Origin: JAGWBD01 sp965197455
GTDB lineage: Bacteria > Chloroflexota > Anaerolineae > Aggregatilineales > Phototrophicaceae
Assembly: GCA_965197455.1 (NCBI GenBank)
Contig: OZ240208.1
Coordinates: 1,736,001 to 1,800,000 of the forward strand
Direction: 5' to 3'
Length of the DNA: 64,000 nucleotides
Shown here: in pieces, positions 1 to 7,946 of the stretch
How the letters are laid out: each line of letters starts with the position of its first letter
Numbering within the stretch: the first letter of the stretch is position 1
Translations under genes and position numbers: made by a program
Notes under the pieces: generated by a model
Told to the model about the DNA's origin: nothing
The model's database searches: none
Seen by the model: only the letters and a program-made list of their open reading frames with translations

Positions 1-58
1 GGCGCAGCAAGTCGCCCTGGGCTGCCCGCTGCGCCCGCATCGCCTGTTCCACACTCAT
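1..58 (-). CDS. 5' end of an unidentified gene running off the window
   Basis: The minus strand reads ATG at 58 followed by 19 open codons (MSVEQAMRAQRAAQGDLLR) to the window edge. A GGGAGCGA stretch a few bases before the ATG can serve as ribosome binding site. The piece is too short to name. It would be divergent from the lipoprotein gene that follows, so the 59-211 gap would hold both promoters. Confidence 0.4.
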   Translation of the reverse strand, partial: MSVEQAMRAQRAAQGDLLR

Positions 59-169
59 CCATTCGCTCCCGCAGCCAGCGCCCTGCGGGATTCATTGTAG
101 CACGCGCCGTAAGGCCGGCCCGCGACATATAAACGCTTTATGAACATCCTGCACAGCCCGCGGCAGGGC

Positions 170-178
170 TGCTATGAT
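170..178 (+). promoter_or_regulatory. extended -10 promoter element for the lipoprotein gene
   Basis: TGCTATGAT is an extended -10 (TGn plus TATGAT). Transcription would start near 185, upstream of the GTG at 212 but downstream of the ATG at 140. This supports the later start. No convincing -35 hexamer is seen. Confidence 0.5.
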
Positions 179-211
179 AGCCTTGTGTCCCAGACGCGCA
201 GGAGCGCTCGC

Positions 212-1036
212 GTGACCCGAATCCCCGCTTCATTGCTGACCCTGCTGGTCATGACTGCCCTGCTGGCCGCCTGCAGCAGTGGCTCGCAGCGCGAGCTCAC
301 CGTTGGCGACGTGCTGGTCGAGCAGGATTTCTCGCAACCGCAGAGCTTTGAAGAGGGCGCCTACACCGATGCCACGCTGCGCATCGACGAGGGACGCTAC
401 CTGATCAAGGTTGACAGCGGCGACAGCGAGCTCTGGTGGGGGCAGTGGGGCGAGACACACAGCGACGTGGTCATCGACGTCGATGTCGAGCAGCTCAGCG
501 AGCGCGAGGAAGCTGCCTTCGGCGTGGCCTGCCGCTTGCGCGGCCAGGTGGGTCAGCAAATGGAACTCGATCCCCTGCTGCAGGCGCTGGTTATTGGTGA
601 TGACGCTACGGGCGAAACCCCTGATGTCATTCCGCTGGATCCCCCCGCGGCGGCGGCCATCGCCAATGGCGACGGCTACCTCTTCCTCATTCAGGGCGGC
701 GGCTCCTGGGGCATCTTCCGCGCGCGCGGCCGGGACCTCTTCCCGCTGCACGACTGGACGCCTTCGGAGCTGATTCAGCGCGGGCCGGGCGGACTCAACC
801 ACCTGCGCGCCGTATGCGCGGACGATTACCTCGCGCTCTACATCAACGAGCAGTTCGTGGCGGATGTGGCGGACAACAGCTTCGCCAGCGGCCAGGTCGG
901 GCTGGCGGCCAGCGCCTACAGTCGCCTTGGTGCCGAAATCAGCTTCGACAACCTGGTCGTCAGCGAGGCCACCGTTGGCGAGGCCAGCGCCCAGGGTCTC
1001 GGCGATCTTTTTGACAATCTGGTCGCGCCGACCTAA
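212..1036 (+). CDS. lipoprotein with a LamG/DUF1080-like beta-sandwich domain
   Basis: A 274-residue secreted lipoprotein. The GTG at 212 is chosen because AGGAG lies at 200-204 and the reading then opens with a classic type II signal peptide: an R-containing n-region, a hydrophobic stretch, and lipobox LLAAC with Cys21 as the lipidated residue. The upstream ATG at 140 would put about 24 residues before the signal peptide and lies before the likely promoter. The mature part shows alternating strands and the motif LALYINEQFVADVAD followed by GQVGLAAS. That pattern is typical of concanavalin-like 3-keto-disaccharide hydrolase/LamG folds, in which a ligand-binding sandwich sits outside the cell. 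No catalytic residues are evident, so a binding role is more likely than an enzymatic one. A terminator follows at 1087. Confidence 0.75.
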   Translation: MTRIPASLLTLLVMTALLAACSSGSQRELTVGDVLVEQDFSQPQSFEEGAYTDATLRIDEGRYLIKVDSGDSELWWGQWGETHSDVVIDVDVEQLSEREEAAFGVACRLRGQVGQQMELDPLLQALVIGDDATGETPDVIPLDPPAAAAIANGDGYLFLIQGGGSWGIFRARGRDLFPLHDWTPSELIQRGPGGLNHLRAVCADDYLALYINEQFVADVADNSFASGQVGLAASAYSRLGAEISFDNLVVSEATVGEASAQGLGDLFDNLVAPT

Positions 1037-1086
1037 AATCCATCTATGGCAAAGTGTTGTTACAGTAGCATTCGCACGGTCAGACG

Positions 1087-1120
1087 ACGCGCGCATGGCA
1101 ATCCGACCGGCGCGCGTTTT
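1087..1120 (+). terminator. intrinsic terminator after the lipoprotein gene
   Basis: A perfect 8-bp stem, ACGCGCGC (1087-1094) with GCGCGCGT (1110-1117), is followed by TTTT. It ends the lipoprotein transcript before the SWIM gene. Confidence 0.65.
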
Positions 1121-1158
1121 GATTCCGGCGCCAGCAGCGGCGGAGCAGGGAGCAGCCC

Positions 1159-1653
1159 ATGGACCATGGCATGATCAGCCAGCTCGAAAAAGCGCGCCTC
1201 TACGCCGAAGAGCCGGAGCGCGTGACCTTCCGCACCCTGGGGATTCACTTCATCGGCGACAACAACGCCTATGACATTACTTTGCGCGACGAGGGCTGGC
1301 GCTGCGGCTGCCCGGGATTTGCAGCCCACCGCATCTGCCCGCACATCATGGCGCTGGAACGCCTGCTGCGGCCCATGCTGCTGCTTGCGCCCCTGCCCTA
1401 CGCGCCCGGTCAGAACGTCGTCAGCGACGTCGACAAGGCCAGCCGCTACGCCCAGGAGAGCGATCGCGTTCGCGTTCACACCTTTGAAGCAACCCTGCGC
1501 GGCCTCAACAGTGACCACAGCGTCAGCTACAGCAACGGGACCTGGCACTGCGACAGCGACTCCTTCCGCATACGCGGTGTCTCCAGCCACACCATCGCCA
1601 TGGAGCGCCTGCTGAAGGGGATGATCCAGGCAGAAGATGAGGCGACTGCGTGA
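1159..1653 (+). CDS. SWIM-type zinc-finger protein with two tandem repeats, the second degenerate
   Basis: A 164-residue cytoplasmic protein. GGGAG at 1147-1151 supports the ATG at 1159. It consists of two head-to-tail repeats of about 65 residues, each opening KA..YA.E..RV and closing with HxxAxERLL. Repeat 1 (residues about 10-73) has the SWIM metal motif: CGC in WRCGCPGF, then CPH. Repeat 2 (about 92-157) aligns over its whole length but reads WHCDSDSF and SSH: two of the three cysteines are serine and the His is kept. SWIM fingers bind DNA or protein partners. Only the first repeat should hold zinc. It has its own start and a following 126-bp gap, so it may be a single-gene unit. Function beyond nucleic-acid or protein binding is unknown. 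Confidence 0.7.
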   Translation: MDHGMISQLEKARLYAEEPERVTFRTLGIHFIGDNNAYDITLRDEGWRCGCPGFAAHRICPHIMALERLLRPMLLLAPLPYAPGQNVVSDVDKASRYAQESDRVRVHTFEATLRGLNSDHSVSYSNGTWHCDSDSFRIRGVSSHTIAMERLLKGMIQAEDEATA

Positions 1654-1779
1654 GTATTTGACAAGCGCGCCCGCACCTGCCAGAGTCTACAGGCTTCAGT
1701 CGACACAGGGTGCCGGCGGCCGGCGGGTCACAGTGGCCTGCCATAACAGGACCATCGGACGCCCGGGAGGAGTGCGGAC

Positions 1780-2799
1780 TTGGCTGTATTGATGGAGGTC
1801 AACAACCTCGTTACGAGGTTCTATACCCAGGAAGGTACGGTCTACGCCGTTAACGACATCTCCTACAAGCTGCAGGAGGGCGAGACCCTCGGCGTTGTAG
1901 GCGAAAGCGGCAGCGGCAAAAGCGTCCACTCGCTCTCAATCATGGGGCTTATCCCCAACCCGCCTGGCAAGGTCGAGGGCGGCGAGGTCATCTTCAGGGG
2001 CCGCGACCTGCTCAAGTTGCCGCCCGACCAGATGCGTCTGGTGCGCGGCGCCGAGATCGCGATGATCTTTCAGGACCCCATGACATCCCTCAACCCGGTG
2101 CTCACCATCGGCTCGCAGATCACCGAGGCGCTGAAGCTGCACATGGGCATGAACAACAACGAGGCGAATGCGCGCGCCGCCGAGTTGCTCACCCTGGTCG
2201 GCATCCCCGACGCCGCCAGCCGCCTCAGCAACTACCCGCACCAGTTTTCCGGCGGTATGCGCCAGCGCGTGATGATCGCCATGGGTTTGTCCTGCAACCC
2301 CAAGCTGCTCATCGCTGACGAGCCAACCACAGCGCTGGATGTCACCATCCAGGCGCAGATCATCGACCTCGTCAAGCGTCTGCGTGAGGAATTTGACATG
2401 GCGATCATCTGGATCAGCCATGACCTGGGCGTGGTGGCCGGCATCGCCGACCGCATCATCGTGATGTACGCCGGCACCATCGTCGAACGCGGCCTCGTCG
2501 AGGAAGTCTTCGCCGACACGCGCCACCCCTACACGCTTGGCCTGTTGCAGTCGCTGCCGCGCATGGACCTCAGCTCGCAGCGCCTCGTTTCCATCGAGGG
2601 CTCGCCACCGGACATGCGCAACCCGATAACCGGCTGTCCCTTTGTGCAGCGCTGCCCCGTTCGAATTGATCGCTGCGCGACAGAAGTCCCCGTGCTGGAG
2701 AATGTGCCGGGCGGTGCGCAGGACCACATGATGGCCTGCTGGGTCGATGTGCGTGGCATGGACATTGCTGCCGCCAGTGAAGGAGCGATGCAATCATGA
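1780..2799 (+). CDS. peptide/nickel-type ABC transporter ATP-binding protein (OppD/DppD family)
   Basis: A 339-residue ATPase that energises an oligopeptide-type importer from the cytoplasmic face. It has Walker A GESGSGKS (about 47-54), signature FSGGMRQRV, Walker B LLIADEPTTALD, and the C-terminal oligopeptide-transporter domain with the cysteine-rich stretch GCPFVQRCPVRIDRC found in OppD/DppD. The start is TTG at 1780, preceded by GGGAGGAG. An internal ATG five codons later is the alternative. It overlaps the next gene by four bases (ATGA), so the two ATPases are translationally coupled. No permease or binding protein is adjacent. The pair may serve permeases encoded elsewhere, or lie at the edge of a rearranged operon. 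Confidence 0.92.
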   Translation: MAVLMEVNNLVTRFYTQEGTVYAVNDISYKLQEGETLGVVGESGSGKSVHSLSIMGLIPNPPGKVEGGEVIFRGRDLLKLPPDQMRLVRGAEIAMIFQDPMTSLNPVLTIGSQITEALKLHMGMNNNEANARAAELLTLVGIPDAASRLSNYPHQFSGGMRQRVMIAMGLSCNPKLLIADEPTTALDVTIQAQIIDLVKRLREEFDMAIIWISHDLGVVAGIADRIIVMYAGTIVERGLVEEVFADTRHPYTLGLLQSLPRMDLSSQRLVSIEGSPPDMRNPITGCPFVQRCPVRIDRCATEVPVLENVPGGAQDHMMACWVDVRGMDIAAASEGAMQS

Positions 2800-3836
2800 G
2801 CGCAGTAGCTGAACAGACCGGAATGCAACAGGAAGAAGCCCTCGACGAGCGCGTTCTCGTAAGCGTGCGCGGCCTCAAGAAACATTTCCCCATCACCTCC
2901 GGCATCGTCTTCCAGCGCCAGGTGGGCGCGGTCAAGGCCGTCGATGATATCAGCTTTGATATCTACGAAGGCGAAACGCTGGGCCTCGTGGGTGAATCCG
3001 GCTGCGGCAAAAGCACCACCGGCCGCACCGTGCTGCAGCTCTACGAGCCCACGGCCGGCTCGGTGCGGCTGCGCGAAGACGGTGACATGCGCGAGCTGAC
3101 CGAAATGAAGGGCGAGGAGCTACGGCGCATGCGTCGTCGTATGCAGATGATCTTTCAGGATCCCTACGCCTCGCTCAACCCGCGTATGTCCGTGGGCCGC
3201 ATCGTCAGCGAGCCGCTGCGCATCCACAAGACCATGGGCCGCAGCGAGCAGGAAGGTTACGTCGAGGCGCTGCTGGAACGGGTGGGCCTGAACCCTTACT
3301 TCGTCAATCGCTACCCGCACGAGTTCTCCGGCGGTCAGCGTCAGCGTATCGGCATCGCCCGCGCCCTGGCGCTCGAGCCGAAGTTCATCGTTGCCGACGA
3401 ACCGATTTCAGCGCTGGATGTCTCCATCCAGGCCCAGGTCGTCAACCTGCTGGAAGACCTGCAGGAAGAGCTGAACCTGACCTACCTCTTCATCGCCCAC
3501 GACCTCAGCATGGTGCGCCACATCTGCGATCGAGTTGCAGTCATGTACCTCGGCAAGATTGTCGAGCTGGCGCCCGCGGACGAACTCTACGAAAACCCGC
3601 TGCACCCCTACACCCAGTCGCTGCTCTCCGCTGTACCGGTGCCTGACCCCGAGCGTGAGAAACAGGCACAACGCATCATCCTCACCGGCGACGTGCCCAG
3701 CCCGTCCAACCCGCCCGAAGGCTGCAACTTCAACACGCGCTGCCCGGTGCGCTTCGGCCTCTGTTACGATGCGCCTGATCCAGGACTCATCGAGGCCACG
3801 CCCGGTCACTTCGTCTCCTGCCACCGGGTGGGCTAA
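2796..3836 (+). CDS. peptide-type ABC transporter ATP-binding protein (OppF/DppF family)
   Basis: A 346-residue partner of the preceding ATPase. Walker A is GESGCGKST, signature FSGGQRQRIG, Walker B FIVADEPISALD. The C-terminal domain has the CNFNTRCPVRFGLC cysteine motif typical of OppF/DppF. The ATG at 2796 overlaps the stop of the upstream ATPase. OppD/OppF heterodimers normally drive one importer with two permeases. Here the heterodimer is encoded without them. A complete second system of the same family is present at 54.5-60.0 kb, with its own ATPases. Confidence 0.92.
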   Translation: MSAVAEQTGMQQEEALDERVLVSVRGLKKHFPITSGIVFQRQVGAVKAVDDISFDIYEGETLGLVGESGCGKSTTGRTVLQLYEPTAGSVRLREDGDMRELTEMKGEELRRMRRRMQMIFQDPYASLNPRMSVGRIVSEPLRIHKTMGRSEQEGYVEALLERVGLNPYFVNRYPHEFSGGQRQRIGIARALALEPKFIVADEPISALDVSIQAQVVNLLEDLQEELNLTYLFIAHDLSMVRHICDRVAVMYLGKIVELAPADELYENPLHPYTQSLLSAVPVPDPEREKQAQRIILTGDVPSPSNPPEGCNFNTRCPVRFGLCYDAPDPGLIEATPGHFVSCHRVG

Positions 3837-3850
3837 CCTCCGCCCGGCAT

Positions 3851-5419
3851 GTGAACGCCACAGATACTGACGACCCTGCTGCCGGCGAAGGCCGGGAGGC
3901 AGACGTTGCAGACGGCTCGACGCGTCCCGTGGCGGTCCTGCGCCCGCACTTTGAGCTCTCCCTGCAAACGCCGCGCGCTGCCGTTGCGCCAGGCGGCCGG
4001 GCCAGCCTCCAGTTGCGCATCCGCAACGTCGATGACAGCACAGCGCGCTACCAACTGTCACTGGACGGCATCCCCGCCAACTGGGTCCTCCTCGATTCTT
4101 TGACAGCGCCGGTCGCGCCAGGCGCCAGCACCACACAAACCATCCTGTTGCACCCCGAACGGGACCCCGCCTTTCCGCCCGGCCCCCACACGCTCTGTCT
4201 GCGGGTGGAGCCACAGTATGCGCCGCAGGCCGCCCAGGAGCAGGAATTCACGCTGCAACTTCTGCCAGGCAGCGGCTTTGGCATGGCGCTGGCGCAGGAA
4301 GGCAACGATCTGCAGCTCCTGTTGCAAAACCAGGGCAACGCCCCGCTCAGCCTGCAGCTGGGCGCGCTGGCGCCGGCCGGGGCAGCAGCGCCGACGCTGT
4401 CGCCGGAACCGATCACCCTGGCTGCCGGCGAGCAGCACAGCATCCCCCTGCGCCTGCGCGCCGGTCACCGGCCCCTGCTGGGTCGCCGCCGTACGCTGGA
4501 ATTCACAGTCGAGGCCCATGCGCTGGATGAGGCCGGCTACGTAGTGGCCCTGCCGGCCCAGCTGCTCGTCGTGCCGCGGCTGGACTGGCGCGTCATTCCG
4601 CTGGCGCTGGCCCTGCTGGTGACGCTGGTGCTGCTTGCGCTCCGGCCCGTCACGCCCGTCATTCTGGAATTCTATGCCGACCGACCGCAGCTGGTGCGCG
4701 GCGATACACTGGAGCTGGGCTGGCGGGTCCGGGATACCGCTGCGCTTCAACTGAACCTGGACGGCGAGGCGCTTGAACGGCAGCCGGATGTGCAGCAGTC
4801 AGGCTACAACCTGGACACGAATGCGCTCTCCGGTGAGATCACGCTGGAGCTGGAGGCCCGCAACGGCGACCTGCGCGCCAGCCAAAGCCTGACTGTCATG
4901 ATTCGTGAGCCGCTGCAGGTGCAGGCCTTCAGTGCGAACCCGGCGCAACTGCTGCGCCATGTCGTGCAGACGCTCACGCTGCGCTGGGAAGTGCCGGGCG
5001 CGCAACAGGTGCGCATCGAAGGCCTGACGCAGGTCATCACCGGGCCAATCGAAGAGGGCAGCGCAAAGGACGGACTTGAGGGGCTGCCGGTGCTCGTGGA
5101 GGAGGAATTGACCCTGACGCTGACCGCAGTGGACGGCGATGGCAACGTTCTGCAGCGGACCTTGACCATCCCCGCGATCGCGGCCACCTGCAGCGTGGCA
5201 CAGGCTTCTCTGCCCCTGCGCGCCGAAGCCCAGGCGGATGCACCGTCACTCCTGCAACTGGAGTCGGACAGCCGTGTTGAAGTGGACGGGCGCGACCCCA
5301 CCGGCGCCTGGCTGCAGCTGCAGGCGGAGGGGGTCACTGGCTGGGCGCAAAGGGAAGGTCTGGACTGCGCGGGCTTTGAGCCGGAGGATCTGCGTATTCT
5401 GCAGCCCGGCGTCGGCTGA
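3851..5419 (+). CDS. single-pass membrane protein with Ig-like repeats and a C-terminal SH3-like domain
   Basis: A 522-residue protein. The first 235 residues form beta-rich modules resembling CARDB/COG1470-type Ig domains (for example LRIRNVDDSTARYQLSL and LLLQNQGNAPLSLQLG). One hydrophobic helix lies at about 245-264 (VIPLALALLVTLVLLAL). Two more Ig-like modules follow, then an SH3b-like tail (about 445-510, with VDGRDPTGAWLQLQ and GVTGWAQ). There is no N-terminal signal, so topology is uncertain: the helix could be a signal-anchor exposing the SH3-like end outside. The GTG at 3851 is 14 bases after the ABC stop, suggesting co-transcription. SH3b domains often bind cell wall. No enzyme motif is seen. 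Confidence 0.65.
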   Translation: MNATDTDDPAAGEGREADVADGSTRPVAVLRPHFELSLQTPRAAVAPGGRASLQLRIRNVDDSTARYQLSLDGIPANWVLLDSLTAPVAPGASTTQTILLHPERDPAFPPGPHTLCLRVEPQYAPQAAQEQEFTLQLLPGSGFGMALAQEGNDLQLLLQNQGNAPLSLQLGALAPAGAAAPTLSPEPITLAAGEQHSIPLRLRAGHRPLLGRRRTLEFTVEAHALDEAGYVVALPAQLLVVPRLDWRVIPLALALLVTLVLLALRPVTPVILEFYADRPQLVRGDTLELGWRVRDTAALQLNLDGEALERQPDVQQSGYNLDTNALSGEITLELEARNGDLRASQSLTVMIREPLQVQAFSANPAQLLRHVVQTLTLRWEVPGAQQVRIEGLTQVITGPIEEGSAKDGLEGLPVLVEEELTLTLTAVDGDGNVLQRTLTIPAIAATCSVAQASLPLRAEAQADAPSLLQLESDSRVEVDGRDPTGAWLQLQAEGVTGWAQREGLDCAGFEPEDLRILQPGVG

Positions 5420-5423
5420 TTGC

Positions 5424-7808
5424 TCAGGTGATGGGCACCATGTGAATCACCGTCACGCCGCTGCCGCCCTCATTGGGGTGCGCCTCCGTCACCTTTGAGA
5501 TGAGCGGGTGCCCGCTGGCGCGTTCGCGCACCGCCTTGCGCAGCGCGCCGGTGCCCTTGCCGTGGATGATGCGCCCGAAAGGCAGGCCCGACGTCCAGGC
5601 CGCGTCCAGCCAGGTCTCAAAGCGCTTGAGCGCCTCTTCCACGCGCTCGCCGCGCAGGTCCAGCTCCAGGCCGGGCGACTTCCCCTTCGGCGCCACGGGG
5701 TCGGGCGAGGCTTCATACTGACGCTGGCCGCCGCGTTGCATGGCCGGACCGCCCTCGCTGCGGGGCCGGCGCCGCAGCTCATGGACGCCCGCGCGCACGC
5801 GCAAGGTCCCCAGTTGCACCAGCGCCTCGTCACCATCCAGTTCACTGATAGTGCCCTCGCTGTTCAGCGTGCGCAGCCAGACGCGCTGCCCTGCCTGCGG
5901 CACCCAGTCCAGCTCCGGCGAAGTGTTTTCTCCCTGCTGCGCCGGTGTGATGTGCTCCGCCAGGCCCGCGGCCATTTCCTGCAACGCAGCCAGTTCAACC
6001 AGAGGCTGACCCGCTGCGTTCATATTCTTGCGCAGTCGGCGCAGCTCACGGTTAAATGATTTAAGCTCCTCTTCCGCCTGGCGCCGCGCCGCGTTGATGA
6101 CGTCGCTGCGCTCGTCGTCGAGCCGGTCCAGACGCGTTTGCAAGGCCTCGCGCTGCTCCTCAACGTCTTCCAGCGTGGCGCTCAGGGCCGAGTTCTGCTT
6201 GCGGATCTCCTCGCGCGTGCGCTGAATTTCGTCGAGCAGATCATCGGCCACCAGCTCCTCGGTGGCGACCATGCCACGCGCCGCGTCGATGATGCCAGTG
6301 TCCAGGCCCAGGCGCGCGGCAATGGCCAGCGCGTTGGAGCGGCCGGGCAGCCCGATGATGAGACGGTAGGTCGGGCGCAAGGTCTGCGGGTCGAATTCGA
6401 CGCTGGCGTTGCGCACGCCGGGCGTCTCCACGCCATAGATTTTCAGCTCCGGATGATGCGTCGTCACGATTGTCGTCACGCCGCGGTCGCGCAAATGCGT
6501 CAGCAACGCGCGCGCCAGCGCCGAGCCTTCGGCCGGGTCCGTGCCCGCGCCGACCTCATCCAGCAACACCAGCGCCCGCTCGTCCGCCACCTGCAGGATA
6601 TCGATGGTGTTAGTCATGTGCGACGAAAAGGTGCTCAGCGACTGTTCGATGCTCTGCTCGTCGCCGATGTCGGCATAGATGCCGGTGAACACGCTCAGGC
6701 GCGCGTCTTCCGCCGGCAACTGCAGGCCGCACTGCGCCATCAACGCCATCAGGCCGGCCGTCTTCAGTGAGACGGTCTTGCCGCCGGTGTTGGGTCCGGT
6801 GATGACCAGCACCCAGGTGTCATTGTCGAAAATGATGTCGATGGGCACGCTCGTCCCGCCCAGCAGCGGGTGACGCGCGCCCTGAATGTGCATCATGCTG
6901 CCGGGCGCATACTCACGGGGGCGGAAGGGCACGAAGATTGGCTCTACCGCCGACAGCTGCTCCGCATAGCGCGCTCGCGCCAGCACCAGGTCGACCTGCG
7001 CCAGCACCTCGACCGTGCGCACGATGGCTTCCGACTCCTCGCCCACCTGCGCGCTCAGGGCCGCCAGGATGCGGCGCACTTCTTTCTCTTCGTCCAGCTG
7101 CAGTTCGCGCCAGCTGTTGTTCAGCTCGACCGTCGCCAGCGGTTCAATGAACAGGGTCGCGCCGCTGGCCGACGAATCGTGCACGATGCCGGGAATGCGG
7201 CCCTTGAAGCCGGCCTTGAGCGGGATGACGTAGCGCCCGCCGCGTGTCGTCACCAGCGTCTCCTGCAGGAAGGGGCGATGCTCGCTGCTGGCGACGATAC
7301 GCTCCAGACGCGAGACCAGGCGCTCGTGCGCCAGCTTGAGGTCCCGCCGCAGGATGGCCAGGCGCGGACTGGCGTGGTCGCGCACCTCGCCGTTCTCGGT
7401 CAGCGCGGTGCCGATCGCCGTCTGCAGCCCAGTGCACTCCTGAGCCTCGTTGATGAGCTCGACCAGCAGCGGATATTGCGCGCGCATGCGGCCGATGGTG
7501 CGGCGCAGGGTCGTGGCACGGCGCAGGGTCTGGCGGATGTCCAGCAAGGTGGCGGGGTCGCAGAGGATGCCGCGCGTCGCCTGCAGGGCCGCATCGCGCA
7601 CATCGCGCGCGCCGCCCAGTGTGACCTCGCGCTGCTCCAGCAGCGTAAGCGCCTCGGCAGTTTCGCGCTGCCACTGCGTTGCCTCGTCGAAGTCGCCGGT
7701 AGGAACCTGCTCACGCGCCAGCTGCACGCCGGCGGAGAAGGAGCAGTGCTCCGCCAGCTGCTCCAGCACCTTGTGCAGTTCCAGCGCCTGCAGCGCCCTC
7801 GCGTTCAT
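5424..7808 (-). CDS. mutS2: endonuclease/ATPase MutS2
   Basis: 794 residues, the usual MutS2 length. It has a MutS-type core and clamp without the mismatch-recognition domain. Walker A is GPNTGGKT, and the Walker B/D-loop region reads LVLLDEVGAGTDPAEGSAL. A long coiled coil follows (about 510-610), then a C-terminal Smr nuclease domain with LDLRG and HGKGTGALR. MutS2 suppresses homologous recombination, and in Bacillus it acts in rescue of collided ribosomes. The ATG at 7808 is chosen because GGAG precedes it and the protein then opens like other MutS2. The open frame continues far upstream only because it runs antisense to sbcD. It is divergent from sbcD and converges on the preceding gene with a 4-base gap. 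Confidence 0.95.
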   Translation of the reverse strand: MNARALQALELHKVLEQLAEHCSFSAGVQLAREQVPTGDFDEATQWQRETAEALTLLEQREVTLGGARDVRDAALQATRGILCDPATLLDIRQTLRRATTLRRTIGRMRAQYPLLVELINEAQECTGLQTAIGTALTENGEVRDHASPRLAILRRDLKLAHERLVSRLERIVASSEHRPFLQETLVTTRGGRYVIPLKAGFKGRIPGIVHDSSASGATLFIEPLATVELNNSWRELQLDEEKEVRRILAALSAQVGEESEAIVRTVEVLAQVDLVLARARYAEQLSAVEPIFVPFRPREYAPGSMMHIQGARHPLLGGTSVPIDIIFDNDTWVLVITGPNTGGKTVSLKTAGLMALMAQCGLQLPAEDARLSVFTGIYADIGDEQSIEQSLSTFSSHMTNTIDILQVADERALVLLDEVGAGTDPAEGSALARALLTHLRDRGVTTIVTTHHPELKIYGVETPGVRNASVEFDPQTLRPTYRLIIGLPGRSNALAIAARLGLDTGIIDAARGMVATEELVADDLLDEIQRTREEIRKQNSALSATLEDVEEQREALQTRLDRLDDERSDVINAARRQAEEELKSFNRELRRLRKNMNAAGQPLVELAALQEMAAGLAEHITPAQQGENTSPELDWVPQAGQRVWLRTLNSEGTISELDGDEALVQLGTLRVRAGVHELRRRPRSEGGPAMQRGGQRQYEASPDPVAPKGKSPGLELDLRGERVEEALKRFETWLDAAWTSGLPFGRIIHGKGTGALRKAVRERASGHPLISKVTEAHPNEGGSGVTVIHMVPIT

Positions 7809-7931
7809 GCGGCTCCGTCCCGTCGCTTCCTGCGGGCAGTATACATGTGGCATGCGGGAATTGCAGTAGAGAACAGGGGCCTGCCGGTCAGAAGCGGGCC
7901 ACAAGAGTCCACCGGACACGGCCACTGCCCG

Positions 7932-7940
7932 TGCTAAAAT
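7932..7940 (+). promoter_or_regulatory. extended -10 element placing the sbcD start codon at the transcription start
   Basis: TGCTAAAAT is an extended -10. The expected start point, six or seven bases on, coincides with the ATG of sbcD at 7947, and no Shine-Dalgarno sequence precedes that ATG. This suggests a leaderless mRNA. Confidence 0.45.
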
Positions 7941-7946
7941 GGGCGC

